Positions 16,540 to 24,700 of a stretch of 64,000 bases of DNA are shown one piece after another. This DNA comes from Klebsiella grimontii. Its GTDB lineage: Bacteria; Pseudomonadota; Gammaproteobacteria; Enterobacterales; Enterobacteriaceae. The position numbers and the translations under genes are program-made. The first letter of the stretch is position 1, and each line of letters opens with the position of its first letter. Below the pieces are notes generated by a model. It was not told the origin of the DNA, made no database searches, and was given only the letters and a program-made list of their open reading frames with translations. The DNA lies in NCBI RefSeq assembly GCF_900200035.1, contig NZ_FZTC01000019.1, forward strand, positions 1 to 64,000. Direction: 5' to 3'.

Positions 16540-17229
16540 TTTCGCGGCATGGCTTTTTTATCTGCGCCCAGCCGGCGAGGGCCGCGGAAACGTCTTTATG
16601 CTATGACCATCCGTTCGCGGTAGCGCTGAAAATAAAGCTTGCTATCGATCGTCATCTATGTGATTAATAGCAGGTCGATTTACTACACAGATCCAGTAAT
16701 AAACGGTTTAGTGAAGCAGTTCTCATCTCAAGCGTTATCCATAGATAATCCTTCTTTAGACTCTCCCTATCGTGATTAATTAAGCTCTGTGAAGCGAATA
16801 ATTTTAAAGTTTTTTGAACCTGCGACAACGATGACGGTCTAAACCCGAGTAGACAGGTTCACAAACCGGCAAACGGCGATAGAGAAGGGGTAGGCCCGGA
16901 ATCTTCCGTTTAGCGTGCAAAAGTGCATAAGAGATAGCGTTATCCCAATAGCACAAGATTATTTTATTGAAATCTACCGAACATTACGTGCCCTAGGGCA
17001 AACTAAGAAACGAACAACATTAAAAAATCGCTGGTGCAGTAATAGAATTCAGTCTGAAGTGCGCTTCAGAGGTATCTATAAGCAGTAATGACAATGATGT
17101 CATTGTTATTCTCAACCATTCAGAGCAGCGTTTTCACGCTGTTACAGAAAAGCCGGGAAGGCGTTTTCTGTGAAATATGGCTAAATGTCCCTGCGGTAGA
17201 GAATGTTGTAGCAAAAAGAGGCTAACATC
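16540..17229 (+). promoter_or_regulatory. 690-bp gene-free stretch ending in a structured leader
   Basis: No supported gene lies here. The last 145 bp before the small cold-shock gene at 17230 can form three consecutive hairpins: 17087-17104 (7-bp stem AATGACA/TGTCATT), 17126-17141 (CAGCGT/ACGCTG) and 17144-17171 (ACAGAAAA/TTTTCTGT plus GCC/GGC with one bulge). The AGAGG ribosome site is at about 17217-17221, in a single-stranded A-rich run. A long structured leader is typical of cold-shock mRNAs. I did not find the classical cold-box sequence. The stretch 16540-16980 holds nothing I recognise. Confidence 0.45.
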
Positions 17230-17418
17230 ATGATTGACCACATTCATTTCAGATGCCCATGCTGTCATGGGTCGCAGTACAGAACATCCACCTACGATGT
17301 TTCTGAAAAAAATCCGTTTGGCGCGAAATGCATTTTTTGTAAATCCGCGATGATTACATTCGATAATATCGCAGCGCATATTTCCAGAAACTCAGCATCG
17401 CTTGAGTTACGGAAGTAA
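17230..17418 (+). CDS. Cold-shock small protein, YmcF/YnfQ-like zinc ribbon
   Basis: This 62-residue protein has two cysteine pairs, CPCC near the N-terminus and CIFC about 23 residues later, the classic four-cysteine zinc ribbon. The stretches HFRCPCCHGSQYRTS, DVSEKNPFGAKCIFCKS and ITFDN match my recollection of E. coli YmcF and YnfQ, unannotated cold-shock proteins found by proteomics. In E. coli these lie beside cspG or cspB/cspI family genes. Here no cspA-family gene is adjacent: the gene ends in two terminators. The ribosome site is AGAGG, 8 bp upstream. The identification is from memory of the family, so moderate confidence. Confidence 0.65.
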   Translation: MIDHIHFRCPCCHGSQYRTSTYDVSEKNPFGAKCIFCKSAMITFDNIAAHISRNSASLELRK

Positions 17419-17423
17419 GATCG

Positions 17424-17444
17424 GGCCCTCGAAAAGGGCCTTTG
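17424..17444 (+). terminator. Rho-independent terminator of the YmcF-like gene
   Basis: Stem GGCCCT / AGGGCC with loop CGAAA, followed by TTTG, 5 bp after the stop codon. The T-run is short. Confidence 0.6.
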
Positions 17445-17481
17445 ATATCTGAATCGTAAGCGTTATTACCATTTCGATCGG

Positions 17482-17502
17482 GCTGCCTGCGGGCAGCTTT
17501 TT
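17482..17502 (+). terminator. Second tandem terminator
   Basis: Stem GCTGCC / GGCAGC with loop TGCG and a run of five T. It insulates the upstream small gene from the IprA-like regulator gene that follows. Confidence 0.7.
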
Positions 17503-17634
17503 AGTTTGTTTAAATTTAAATCAGGCCGGACTTTTCTTGTCTTTGCAGATGTGAGTAAATGCGTAGTCACGCAATTCTTACGGAAATCTTGTTGCGTTCT
17601 ATAATTTTTAAACCAGAACTAATCAGGTATTTCT

Positions 17635-18264
17635 ATGCATATCCTACCGCCCGTCCGCCCGGAAGAGAGTATCCAGCGTTTAACGGCGCTCCTGACGCCA
17701 ATAGCCGAAAAAATGATCGTCGTGCCGCGAAAACGTATGACCTGGACGCATAAAAATCAACCGCAGCTGTACCTTTTCCTCAACGGAGAGCTTTCTATCC
17801 TCAGAGCCTCGGACGGTCTGCTGATTGTCACGGTTTACCACCCGCATCTGTTTGGTATTGCCGAGATGATCCAGCCGGTACGCGGCCATCAGCTGCGGGC
17901 GGAAACCGAGTCGACAATACTGCGCGTTGATGCGCAAAAGGCGATGGAAACCTTTCGCCAGCATGGCGTCTGGGAAGATGTCGCCTCATTGTTGTCGTAC
18001 CACACGGCTTATCTTTTCTATCGTGATGCATTAGTCGTCCAGCAGCGGACCTACGCCGTTATTCGCAACCATTTGCAGGAGATGGGGCAGCTTCCCGAAG
18101 AGACGCGGATGCGCATATCTATTCTGGATTATATTCAGGAGCGTACCCACTTATCACGTAGCAGTGTATTAAACGTATTATCGGCGTTAAAAAGTGGTAA
18201 CTATATTACGTTTAAACGCGGGGGGTATTTGATTGGCGTGAATAAATTACCCGAGCGGTTTTAA
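17635..18264 (+). CDS. IprA/YaiV-family winged-helix regulator
   Basis: This 209-residue protein has a cyclic-nucleotide-binding-like N-terminal domain (LYLFLNGELSILRASDGLLI, HPHLFGIAEMIQP) and a C-terminal helix-turn-helix (ISILDYIQERTHLSRSSVLN, VLSALKSGNYITFKRGG, YLIGVNKLP). The end closely follows the pattern of E. coli YaiV/IprA (SVVAEVLAALRKGNYIEM, LISINRLPSEY). IprA affects peroxide resistance in Salmonella; the role of this paralogue is unknown. It lies 125 bp upstream of an OmpA-type barrel gene in the same direction and may regulate it. Confidence 0.75.
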   Translation: MHILPPVRPEESIQRLTALLTPIAEKMIVVPRKRMTWTHKNQPQLYLFLNGELSILRASDGLLIVTVYHPHLFGIAEMIQPVRGHQLRAETESTILRVDAQKAMETFRQHGVWEDVASLLSYHTAYLFYRDALVVQQRTYAVIRNHLQEMGQLPEETRMRISILDYIQERTHLSRSSVLNVLSALKSGNYITFKRGGYLIGVNKLPERF

Positions 18265-18389
18265 GTCTGGCGGGTTGTCCAAAATTAAATAAGAAAACGA
18301 TTATCAGCGCGGCGTTAATATTTTATTGTAGGCCCACTTAATTTTTGACGATGACATTTATTCGACAACGGGTCGACAACGAGATGATT

Positions 18390-18971
18390 ATGAAAAAGAC
18401 GCTTATTACGTTAATTATTGCTCATGCTTTTACGGCGACGGCCGCTTTTGCTGCTGCGGAGACAGGAACCTGGTACGCGGGATCTAAATTTGGCTGGTCG
18501 CACTACGGCGATTCCAGCACCGATCGGCAAGTCGATGTCGACCGCGATAACGTCGGCGGCGGTGTGTTTACCGGCTATCAGATTAACCCCTGGCTGGCGG
18601 TTGAAGGTGGCTATGACTATTTAGGCAATATGGGCATCAATGGTCGCCATGGCGCATCCGGTTCGCAAATGAAAAGTCAGGGGCTACAGCTTTCGTTGAA
18701 GGCCAGCTATAGCCTGACCAGCGACTGGGATCTTTACGGCCGGGCAGGGCTGATGGGCTATCGCGCGGAATCCGATGTGAATGGAAAAAATCGATTTGAT
18801 ACCGGCGTGCGCCCGGTACTGGCTTTCGGTACCGAATATGCCTTTAATGACAGATGGTCGGGACGTCTGGAGTACCAGTGGGTCAACAATGTGGGTAACG
18901 AAAATCAAATTGGCGTGAGCAGCGACGTTAGCTCCATGATGGCGGGCATCAGTTACCGTTTTGGGCAATAA
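18390..18971 (+). CDS. OmpA-type outer-membrane beta-barrel protein (no peptidoglycan domain)
   Basis: The 193-residue precursor has a signal peptide (MKKTLITLIIAHAFTATAAF, cleavage after AFA). The mature part is an eight-strand OmpA-like barrel: GTWYAGSKFGWSHYGD, GGGVFTGYQINPWLAVEGGYDYLG, LSLKASYSLTSDWDLYGRAG and final YRFGQ. The C-terminal OmpA peptidoglycan-binding domain is absent, so the protein is about half the length of OmpA. The internal start at 18390 is chosen for the signal peptide, although its ribosome site is weak. Possible roles are adhesion or serum resistance, by analogy with small barrels; not shown here. Confidence 0.8.
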   Translation: MKKTLITLIIAHAFTATAAFAAAETGTWYAGSKFGWSHYGDSSTDRQVDVDRDNVGGGVFTGYQINPWLAVEGGYDYLGNMGINGRHGASGSQMKSQGLQLSLKASYSLTSDWDLYGRAGLMGYRAESDVNGKNRFDTGVRPVLAFGTEYAFNDRWSGRLEYQWVNNVGNENQIGVSSDVSSMMAGISYRFGQ

Positions 18972-18988
18972 AAGCATCGTCCCGGAAG

Positions 18989-19018
18989 GAGCCTCCTTTG
19001 AATAAAAGGGGCTCTTTA
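18989..19018 (+). terminator. Terminator of the OmpA-type barrel gene
   Basis: Stem GAGCCTCCTTT / AAAGGGGCTC (one mismatch) followed by TTTAT, 18 bp after the stop codon. Confidence 0.65.
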
Positions 19019-19170
19019 TCTGCTGGTAGTAGACCTATGGTCATAATGACAGTATATAATGGGTCGTCATGGCACCTGAGAAAAGTGTGATCGCGATCAA
19101 TGTTGATAATCGCCAATGCCCTTAAATATGACACAGGGAAAATAAATGTAATAAATTAATGGTGATTTTT

Positions 19171-19734
19171 ATGGCGATTAAGGATTTCTTTATACAAACA
19201 ACACCCGCCCGACGTCGTTATGGCGTAGCGCTATTTGTCGGGGTGATTACCGGAATTATGTCGGCATTTGTTAAATGGGGGGCTGAAGTTCCATTACCGC
19301 CGCGTACTTTCTCCGGCGGCAGAGATGAGTTTAACCCGCCTTATCTTTTCTTACGCGACTATCTGGGAATTGACCCAACGCATACGGTATATACTTTCTC
19401 CGAACACATCATCAATCCGGTGATGGTCACACATATTATATTCTCGCTGGTGTTTGCCGTTGGCTATTGTGTCGTCGCGGAAGTCTTTCCGAAAGTGAAA
19501 TTATGGCAGGGAGCATGGGCGGGGATTGTCGCCACCATCGCCGTTCACTGGATCTCATTTCCGCTACTGGGGCTGACGCCTTCTTTATTGAATATTCCTG
19601 CCGATGAGTATATTTCGGAATTGCTGGGGCATATTTTTTGGTTCTGGGCCATTGAGATGATTCGTCGCGATCTTCGTAACCGCATTACCCATGAACCTGA
19701 CGCCGAAGTACCTCTTGACGCGCCGTTCAGATAA
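19171..19734 (+). CDS. YagU-family inner-membrane protein (DUF1440)
   Basis: This 187-residue protein matches E. coli YagU closely in several stretches: [80 protein letters not shown]. It has about four membrane segments. YagU is linked to acid resistance in E. coli; that role is knowledge of the family, not evident here. Compared with YagU, a stretch between the PLPPR motif and LRDYLG is shorter. Start 19171 is preferred (GGTGA upstream) over ATG 19159. Confidence 0.82.
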   Translation: MAIKDFFIQTTPARRRYGVALFVGVITGIMSAFVKWGAEVPLPPRTFSGGRDEFNPPYLFLRDYLGIDPTHTVYTFSEHIINPVMVTHIIFSLVFAVGYCVVAEVFPKVKLWQGAWAGIVATIAVHWISFPLLGLTPSLLNIPADEYISELLGHIFWFWAIEMIRRDLRNRITHEPDAEVPLDAPFR

Positions 19735-19744
19735 TTCATCTCCA

Positions 19745-19772
19745 AAGAACCCGTGCTGTCGCGGGTTCTTTT
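19745..19772. terminator. Bidirectional terminator between yagU-like and IIB genes
   Basis: Stem AAGAACCCG / CGGGTTCTT with an eight-base loop, T-run on the + strand and A-run on the other side, so it can serve both convergent genes. Confidence 0.75.
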
Positions 19773-19790
19773 GGCCGGGCAGCAAAGAGA

Positions 19791-20093
19791 TTACAGCAGC
19801 GTATTCAGGGCGAAGTTAAGGATCTTCTCACCATCAAATGAGGCATAGGGCAAGCTTTCAATAACGGCAATGTCTTGTGGTGCATGCGGTGCGCGAGTGA
19901 ACTGCTCGACCTTATACTGGATATGCGGGGCAACCAGCACGGCATCATAAGCCGGAGCGACGCTAAAGAAGTTTTCAACCCCAACGGCGCTGATTAATAA
20001 ATCCAGTTGCCGATCGTCAGCAATTTTTTGCATTCTACGAGCAATAATCCCTGCCGTTTCGCCAAACAAACAGCATATTAATAGTTTTTTCAC
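19791..20093 (-). CDS. PTS lactose/cellobiose-type IIB component, orphan
   Basis: This 100-residue protein has the IIB fold of the lactose/chitobiose PTS family: phosphocysteine loop LLICCLFGETAGIIARRMQ at the N-terminus, then VAPAYDAVLVAPHIQYKVEQ. The catalytic cysteine is one of Cys7/Cys8. Its loop differs from the usual CSAGMSTS sequence. No IIA, IIC or sugar hydrolase gene is nearby, so it either serves a distant permease or has a regulatory role. Single gene, with terminator hairpins on both sides. Confidence 0.75.
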   Translation of the reverse strand: MKKLLICCLFGETAGIIARRMQKIADDRQLDLLISAVGVENFFSVAPAYDAVLVAPHIQYKVEQFTRAPHAPQDIAVIESLPYASFDGEKILNFALNTLL

Positions 20094-20206
20094 GGTTTAA
20101 CCCTCGGTAAGATACCGCAGCTACATTATTCCTCCCTCGGCAACGAAAATGCGCGATGTATCAATATTCCAGGTTAATTTATGCGGATATTTTTATTCTG
20201 CTGGCG

Positions 20207-20245
20207 AGCATCACAGGCGCTAAAAACGAATGCCCCTGTGATGCT
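20207..20245 (-). terminator. Inverted repeat downstream of the 63-residue gene
   Basis: Perfect 11-bp arms AGCATCACAGG and CCTGTGATGCT with a 17-base loop. It lies 26 bp after the stop of the minus-strand gene at 20271. There is no T-tract after it in the minus direction, so a terminator role is uncertain. Confidence 0.4.
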
Positions 20246-20270
20246 GTGAATGGCGGGGATAACGCTCAGG

Positions 20271-20462
20271 CTACTTTTTTTTACGTGAAATCAGGAAGCG
20301 ATCGCCGGCTCGCGTAAGCTTCGCTCCATTCGTACAGTACTCGATAGCAAAATTAAAAAATTCATCAGAGTCGAGCTCGAAATCCAGTTCGAGTTTAATG
20401 GCGTCGCCGGACTGCAGAAGCTGCTTTGCCTGTTCCAGATTGCTGGCTTTAACTGTTCCCAT
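20271..20462 (-). CDS. Small protein of unknown function (63 aa)
   Basis: I do not recognise this protein. It begins MGTVKASNLEQAKQLLQSGD and is acidic in the middle (LELDFELDSDEFFNFAIEY) with a basic end (RAGDRFLISRKKK). An AGGTG ribosome site lies 5 bp before the ATG, codon use is like that of neighbouring genes, and a strong hairpin follows the stop, all supporting a real gene. There is no signal peptide or membrane segment. Confidence 0.6.
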   Translation of the reverse strand: MGTVKASNLEQAKQLLQSGDAIKLELDFELDSDEFFNFAIEYCTNGAKLTRAGDRFLISRKKK

Positions 20463-20616
20463 CTCTTCACCTCGTTTTAGCGCTGGTGGCGTCCGGGCTT
20501 ATCCTACAGGCTTTGTTTTACGATCGCGTGACACGGCTTTTTTGCGCTTTCTGCCGATCGCCCATCGTTACCATCGCTATGCGAATAAGCTGATAGCGAT
20601 GGTATGGCGTACAATA

Positions 20617-20811
20617 TCAGTCGACGTTATTGAAGTAGTCCCGCGCCGCCGCCTCAACGTTCTTTGCCTCAATGCCGGTTTTCTCGGTGATTGAGGCAAT
20701 AAACGGCTTGAACTTCTCCGTCATCACGTGCCCTCCGTCCCAATGAGCGACATAAAAGCGGCACTGATAGCGATAAAAGTGGAGAGTTTTGTCTCCTAAC
20801 GTGTAATACAT
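20617..20811 (-). CDS. Small protein of unknown function (64 aa)
   Basis: Unrecognised. The protein MYYTLGDKTLHFYRYQCRFY... is rich in aromatic residues at the N-terminus and ends with a helical, acidic stretch (TEKTGIEAKNVEAAARDYFN). The ATG at 20811 has GGAG 6 bp upstream, and an in-frame extension to 20847 has none. It is divergent from umuDC across 275 bp; the LexA box is close to umuD and too far away to control this gene directly. Confidence 0.55.
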   Translation of the reverse strand: MYYTLGDKTLHFYRYQCRFYVAHWDGGHVMTEKFKPFIASITEKTGIEAKNVEAAARDYFNNVD

Positions 20812-21046
20812 ATGAATCTCCGGTTCAGTATGTCGGGTGGACCACAACAGGCTATGAGCAAAGTACGCATCAACGGATTCTATCCTCCTCCCAATTAGCG
20901 GAAATTTCCAGCATGCAGTACAAAACCATCTGTAATACGTACGGGGAAGGCGCCCTATGCAAACCCGGATGCAAAATTCAGCGCAACTTCAACGTCTTCG
21001 CATCAATCTCTGACGGGCGACTTGAAAAACTCGGATGAACTATTGA

Positions 21047-21066
21047 TACTGTATATAAATACAGTA
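21047..21066 (+). promoter_or_regulatory. LexA (SOS) box of umuDC
   Basis: TACTGTATATAAATACAGTA is a perfect-arm LexA operator (consensus TACTG, alternating TA, CAGTA), ending 20 bp before the umuD ATG. It predicts strong SOS control of umuDC. Confidence 0.93.
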
Positions 21067-21086
21067 TTATCACGGGTGAATCTAAT

Positions 21087-21509
21087 ATGATGTTTTATCA
21101 ACCGGTTGAATGGCGAAAGATCGTGTCGATTCCGCTGTTTAGCGACCTTGTTCCCTGCGGCTTTCCCAGCCCCGCGCAGGATTACATTGAGAAGGGGATC
21201 GATCTGAATGAGCTTTGTATCAGCCATCCCGCGGCGACCTATTTTGTCATGGCGACGGGCACGTCAATGGTTGATGCCGGCATTTATGAAGGCACGCTGC
21301 TGGTGGTGGACCGCGGCCTGAAAGCGAAGCATGGTGATATCATCATCGCCTCCGTCGGCGGCGAGTACACGGTTAAACGCCTCTGTACGCACCCCATCAT
21401 GCAACTCTTGCCGATGAATCCGGATTTTCCACCCATTGTGCTGCACAACGACGGTGAGGCGCTGGAGATTTTTGGTGTCGTTACTTTCAGTATCAACAGG
21501 CTCCGCTGA
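21087..21509 (+). CDS. umuD: DNA polymerase V subunit UmuD
   Basis: This 140-residue protein is the length of UmuD. The self-cleavage site is Cys24-Gly25 in LVPCGFPSP, the catalytic Ser60 is in GTSMVDAG and Lys97 is in YTVKRL, all at E. coli positions. Cleavage promoted by RecA filaments gives UmuD', which joins UmuC as translesion polymerase V. The start at 21087 keeps this numbering. A LexA box lies just upstream, and the stop overlaps the umuC start (TGATG). Confidence 0.93.
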   Translation: MMFYQPVEWRKIVSIPLFSDLVPCGFPSPAQDYIEKGIDLNELCISHPAATYFVMATGTSMVDAGIYEGTLLVVDRGLKAKHGDIIIASVGGEYTVKRLCTHPIMQLLPMNPDFPPIVLHNDGEALEIFGVVTFSINRLR

Positions 21510-22774
21510 TGTTTGCCCTGGTCGATGTGAATTCATTTTATGCCAGCTGTGAAACGGCCTTTCGCCCTGATTTACGCGGGCGTCCGGTGGTGGTGTTGAG
21601 CAACAACGATGGCTGCGTCATCGCCAGGAATCACGAGGCTAAACGGCTGGAGATTCCAATGGGCGCACCCTATTTCAAAGTGAAATCACAGTTTGAGCGC
21701 CATCAGGTGGCGGTGTTTAGCAGCAACTATGCCCTATATGGCGATATGTCCCGTCGGGTCATGACAATTCTCGAAGAGCTGGCCCCCGCGGTTTATCAAT
21801 ATTCTATTGATGAAGCGTTCGTGAATTTGACCGGGATCCATCGTTCTGAGGAGCTTGAGTCATTTGGTCGCCATGTGCGTAGTACATTACTCCAGTGTAC
21901 CGGCCTGACGGTGGGGGTGGGGATCGGGCCGACGAAAACGCTGGCTAAGCTGGCTAATTATGCGGCCAAAAGGTGGCCAAAATTCGAGGGCGTGGTCGAT
22001 CTCTCCTCACCGGTCAGGCAGAAAAAGCTGCTGGAGAAGGTGGTCGTCGGCGAGGTCTGGGGAGTAGGGCGCCGCATCGCGAAAAAGCTCAATGAGATGG
22101 GGATCAACACGGCGCTTCAGCTGGCCGAGACGCCCGCTTCGCTTATCCGAAAACATTTCAGCGTCGTGATGGAGCGCACCGTGCGGGAGCTGAGAGGCGA
22201 GCCCTGCCTTGAGCAGGAAGAGTATATGCCGACTAAACAGCAAATTATCTGCTCGCGTTCATTCAGTCAGAAGGTGAGCGAATACGAGTCGATGCGCGAA
22301 GCCGTATGCAGCCATGCGGTCCGTGCCGCCGAGAAGCTGCGCGCGGAGCATCAGTTCTGCCGCTATGTTTCCGTTTTTGTGAAGACCAGTCCGTTTGCGG
22401 GTAATGAAGTCTATTACGGCAATGATGCCGGCACGGAAATCCACATCCCGACCCAGGATAGCCGGGATATCATCGCGGCGGCGCTAAAATGCCTGGACGC
22501 CATCTGGCGAGAGGGATACCGATATCAAAAGTGCGGCGTGATGCTGGGCGATTTCTTTAGCCAGGGGGTGGCGCAGTTAGGCCTGTTTGACGACTATCGG
22601 CCGCGCGCGAATAGCGAACGGCTGATGACGGTTCTTGATTCTGTTAACCGACGTGAAAAAGGCCGGCTCTGGTTTGCCGGGCAGGGGATAGAGCGCAGCT
22701 GGGAGATGAAGCGGCAGATGCTGTCGCCAGCCTACACCACCCGGCTCAGCGATTTGCTGCGGGTGAAACTGTAG
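21509..22774 (+). CDS. umuC: DNA polymerase V catalytic subunit UmuC
   Basis: This 421-residue Y-family polymerase starts FALVDVNSFYASCETAFRPD, with the catalytic acidic residues there and in YSIDEAFVNLTG, the fingers region VVLSNNDGCVIARNHEAKRL, and the helix-hairpin-helix EVWGVGRRIAKKLNEMGI. QLGLFDDY near the C-terminus is a beta-clamp-binding motif. It copies damaged DNA with UmuD' during the SOS response. Co-transcribed with umuD with overlapping stop and start codons. Confidence 0.93.
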   Translation: MFALVDVNSFYASCETAFRPDLRGRPVVVLSNNDGCVIARNHEAKRLEIPMGAPYFKVKSQFERHQVAVFSSNYALYGDMSRRVMTILEELAPAVYQYSIDEAFVNLTGIHRSEELESFGRHVRSTLLQCTGLTVGVGIGPTKTLAKLANYAAKRWPKFEGVVDLSSPVRQKKLLEKVVVGEVWGVGRRIAKKLNEMGINTALQLAETPASLIRKHFSVVMERTVRELRGEPCLEQEEYMPTKQQIICSRSFSQKVSEYESMREAVCSHAVRAAEKLRAEHQFCRYVSVFVKTSPFAGNEVYYGNDAGTEIHIPTQDSRDIIAAALKCLDAIWREGYRYQKCGVMLGDFFSQGVAQLGLFDDYRPRANSERLMTVLDSVNRREKGRLWFAGQGIERSWEMKRQMLSPAYTTRLSDLLRVKL

Positions 22775-22821
22775 GCTGGCATTAAAGGGGGCGACAACCC
22801 CTCAGACATATTGCGCGGCGC

Positions 22822-23889
22822 TTATTGCAGACCCGCCAGTTCATCTGCGGTCAGCGCGAGCGTTTGCGTTGTACCGCTCTCGGCGGATTGCGCTGCCGCT
22901 TCCAGCACCGCCATCACGGCGAGCGCCTCTAATGGCGATACCGGATTGTTGATTTTGCCGGTCAGCGCGTCGCGGACGTGAATATAGTACTGGCGCTGAT
23001 CGCCTCGTGGCGCGCTGATTTCACTGGCGCGCAGGTCTGCGTCAAACACCACCAGGCTATCGTCGTCCGCGCCCCAGCTTTCGCTGCCCGGAACCACGCC
23101 CGCCAGCAGTTGGCTCTCCTGCTGGTCAGCGCGTTGTTTGACGGCGCTGCCTTTATCGCCATGGACGGTAAAGCGCGATACGCCACCCGCGACCAGCATG
23201 CTGCAGTGCAAAATCACTTTGTGCTGCGGATAGTTCAGCACCACGTGCGCCCAGTCGTTGATCTCCGCGCCTTCACGCAGAGTGGCGATGTTTCCCTGCA
23301 CCGACTGCGGCAGGCCGAACAGCTGCAGCGCCTGGTCGATCAGATGCGGGCCTAAATCAAACCACAGGCCGCTGCCCGGTACGTTCTGCTCCCGCCAGCG
23401 GACGCGTACTTCCGGGCGGAAGCGGTCAAAATGGGATTCAAAATGTTTCACGTTGCCGATGAGCCCCTGTTCGATAACCTGCTTCACTGCCAGATAATCG
23501 CTGTCCCAGCGGCGGTTATGGAACACCGACAGCACCCGCTGTTTCTCTTGCGCGAGCGCAATCAGTTCGCGGGCTTCCTGCATATCAAGAGTAAAGGGTT
23601 TGTCGACGACGACGTGCTTACCGGCGTTTAAGGCCAGACGGGCAAGCGGAGCATGGGTTGCGTTAGGAGAGGCGATGACCACCAGATCGATATCCGGATG
23701 CTGGATGGCCTCTTCAGGCGATGCGATGACGGTGACGTTTGGCAGGTCACGTTTCACTTTCTCTTCATCGCGCGAGGCGACAATCGCCAGATTCAGGCCG
23801 TCGACGGACTGGAGCAGCGGAGCATGAAAAGTTTTGCCGACGAAGCCGTAGCCAATCAGGGCAATATTAATGTTCTTACCGTTAGTCAT
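22822..23889 (-). CDS. Gfo/Idh/MocA-family oxidoreductase (YdgJ-like)
   Basis: This 355-residue protein has the N-terminal NAD(P)-binding motif ALIGYGFVGKTFHAPLL, the family motif GKHVVVDKPFTL (with the EKP-like DKP catalytic lysine), VFHNRRWDSDYLAVKQVIEQ and FESHFDRFRPEVRVRWRE, and the substrate-side WFDLGPHLIDQALQLFG. It resembles E. coli YdgJ and YhhX. It probably oxidises a sugar or polyol derivative. The start at 23889 has GGAG 6 bp upstream. It follows the DeoR regulator gene by 16 bp and forms an operon with it. Confidence 0.82.
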   Translation of the reverse strand: MTNGKNINIALIGYGFVGKTFHAPLLQSVDGLNLAIVASRDEEKVKRDLPNVTVIASPEEAIQHPDIDLVVIASPNATHAPLARLALNAGKHVVVDKPFTLDMQEARELIALAQEKQRVLSVFHNRRWDSDYLAVKQVIEQGLIGNVKHFESHFDRFRPEVRVRWREQNVPGSGLWFDLGPHLIDQALQLFGLPQSVQGNIATLREGAEINDWAHVVLNYPQHKVILHCSMLVAGGVSRFTVHGDKGSAVKQRADQQESQLLAGVVPGSESWGADDDSLVVFDADLRASEISAPRGDQRQYYIHVRDALTGKINNPVSPLEALAVMAVLEAAAQSAESGTTQTLALTADELAGLQ

Positions 23890-23905
23890 AAGCATCTCCG
23901 CGTTC

Positions 23906-24649
23906 TTAAGCATCAGCGATAGTGAGTTGTATTGAGCCGTTATCCTTCAGTTCTTCCCATGGCCGGTCAAGAAAGAGCTGATGGATGTCGGCGAGTCCGG
24001 CAACCAGCCAGGGCTCGCAGTGGTTGAGTTTCATATGATCGGCCACCAGCCAATGTTCCGCGCTGGCCGCCAGCATGGCGCGCTTAACTTCGGCGTCCGC
24101 TTCCTGGCTGGCGCTGAGGCCGAGATCGGCATGGAGCGCGCAGGCGCCGAGAATAGCGATATCCGCCCGATAGCGTTCCAGCAGCGAAACCGTAGCGCTA
24201 CCGGCAAACAGGCGCTGCTGCATATCCCATTTTCCCCCCAGCAAAATAAGCTGAATATCCGGACGCGCGCTGAAGTGCTGGGCGATATCCAAAGAGGTGG
24301 TGATAACCGTCATTGGGCCCTGTATCTGAGCGGCGACGGCCAACACGGTACTCCCCGCGTCAAGGAACAGCGTGGATCCGCTGGGGATTTTCTCCGCCAC
24401 CATTTTACCTAAGCGCTGCTTGATATCCGGTAGCAGCGTATTCCTGTTCTGGCGATTCATGCTGGAGAGATTGAGCGCGATAGCGCCGCCGTGGTTTTTC
24501 TGGGCCAGCCCCTGTTTCTCGAGGTCGCTGAGATCGCGGCGCAGCGTATCTGCAGAAACTTGCAGGTTATCGACCAGCTCACTGATCGTGACCTGGCCTT
24601 TTTCGCTAAGAATATCAATTAGATATTTCTGTCTGGCCGTTTTGTGCAT
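23906..24649 (-). CDS. DeoR/GlpR-family repressor
   Basis: This 247-residue protein has the DeoR helix-turn-helix (RQKYLIDILSEKGQVTISEL, LQVSADTLRRDLSDLEKQG, HGGAI) and the ISOCOT-type sensor domain (SGSTLFLDAGSTVLAVAAQI, ITTSLDIAQHF, LLGGKWDMQQRLFAG, LGACALHADLGLS, HWLVADHMKL). Such repressors respond to phosphorylated sugars. It is transcribed ahead of the oxidoreductase gene, and a perfect inverted repeat right upstream of the start suggests autoregulation of the two-gene operon. Confidence 0.85.
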   Translation of the reverse strand: MHKTARQKYLIDILSEKGQVTISELVDNLQVSADTLRRDLSDLEKQGLAQKNHGGAIALNLSSMNRQNRNTLLPDIKQRLGKMVAEKIPSGSTLFLDAGSTVLAVAAQIQGPMTVITTSLDIAQHFSARPDIQLILLGGKWDMQQRLFAGSATVSLLERYRADIAILGACALHADLGLSASQEADAEVKRAMLAASAEHWLVADHMKLNHCEPWLVAGLADIHQLFLDRPWEELKDNGSIQLTIADA

Positions 24650-24659
24650 AATCTAAACC

Positions 24660-24700
24660 CGCAAAATGCTGCAATAAATCGCATAATACAGCATTTTGCG
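24660..24700 (-). promoter_or_regulatory. Perfect inverted-repeat operator before the DeoR gene
   Basis: Arms CGCAAAATGCTG (24660-24671) and CAGCATTTTGCG (24689-24700) match at all 12 positions and are separated by 17 A/T-rich bases. The repeat starts 11 bp upstream of the regulator's ATG, so binding would block transcription or translation start. It is very likely the autogenous operator of the DeoR-family repressor. Confidence 0.7.

Noticed and set aside
20914-21039. A 41-codon + strand frame (MQYKTICNTYGEGALC...) upstream of umuD
   Set aside because: No ribosome site at a proper distance and no recognisable pattern. Probably chance.
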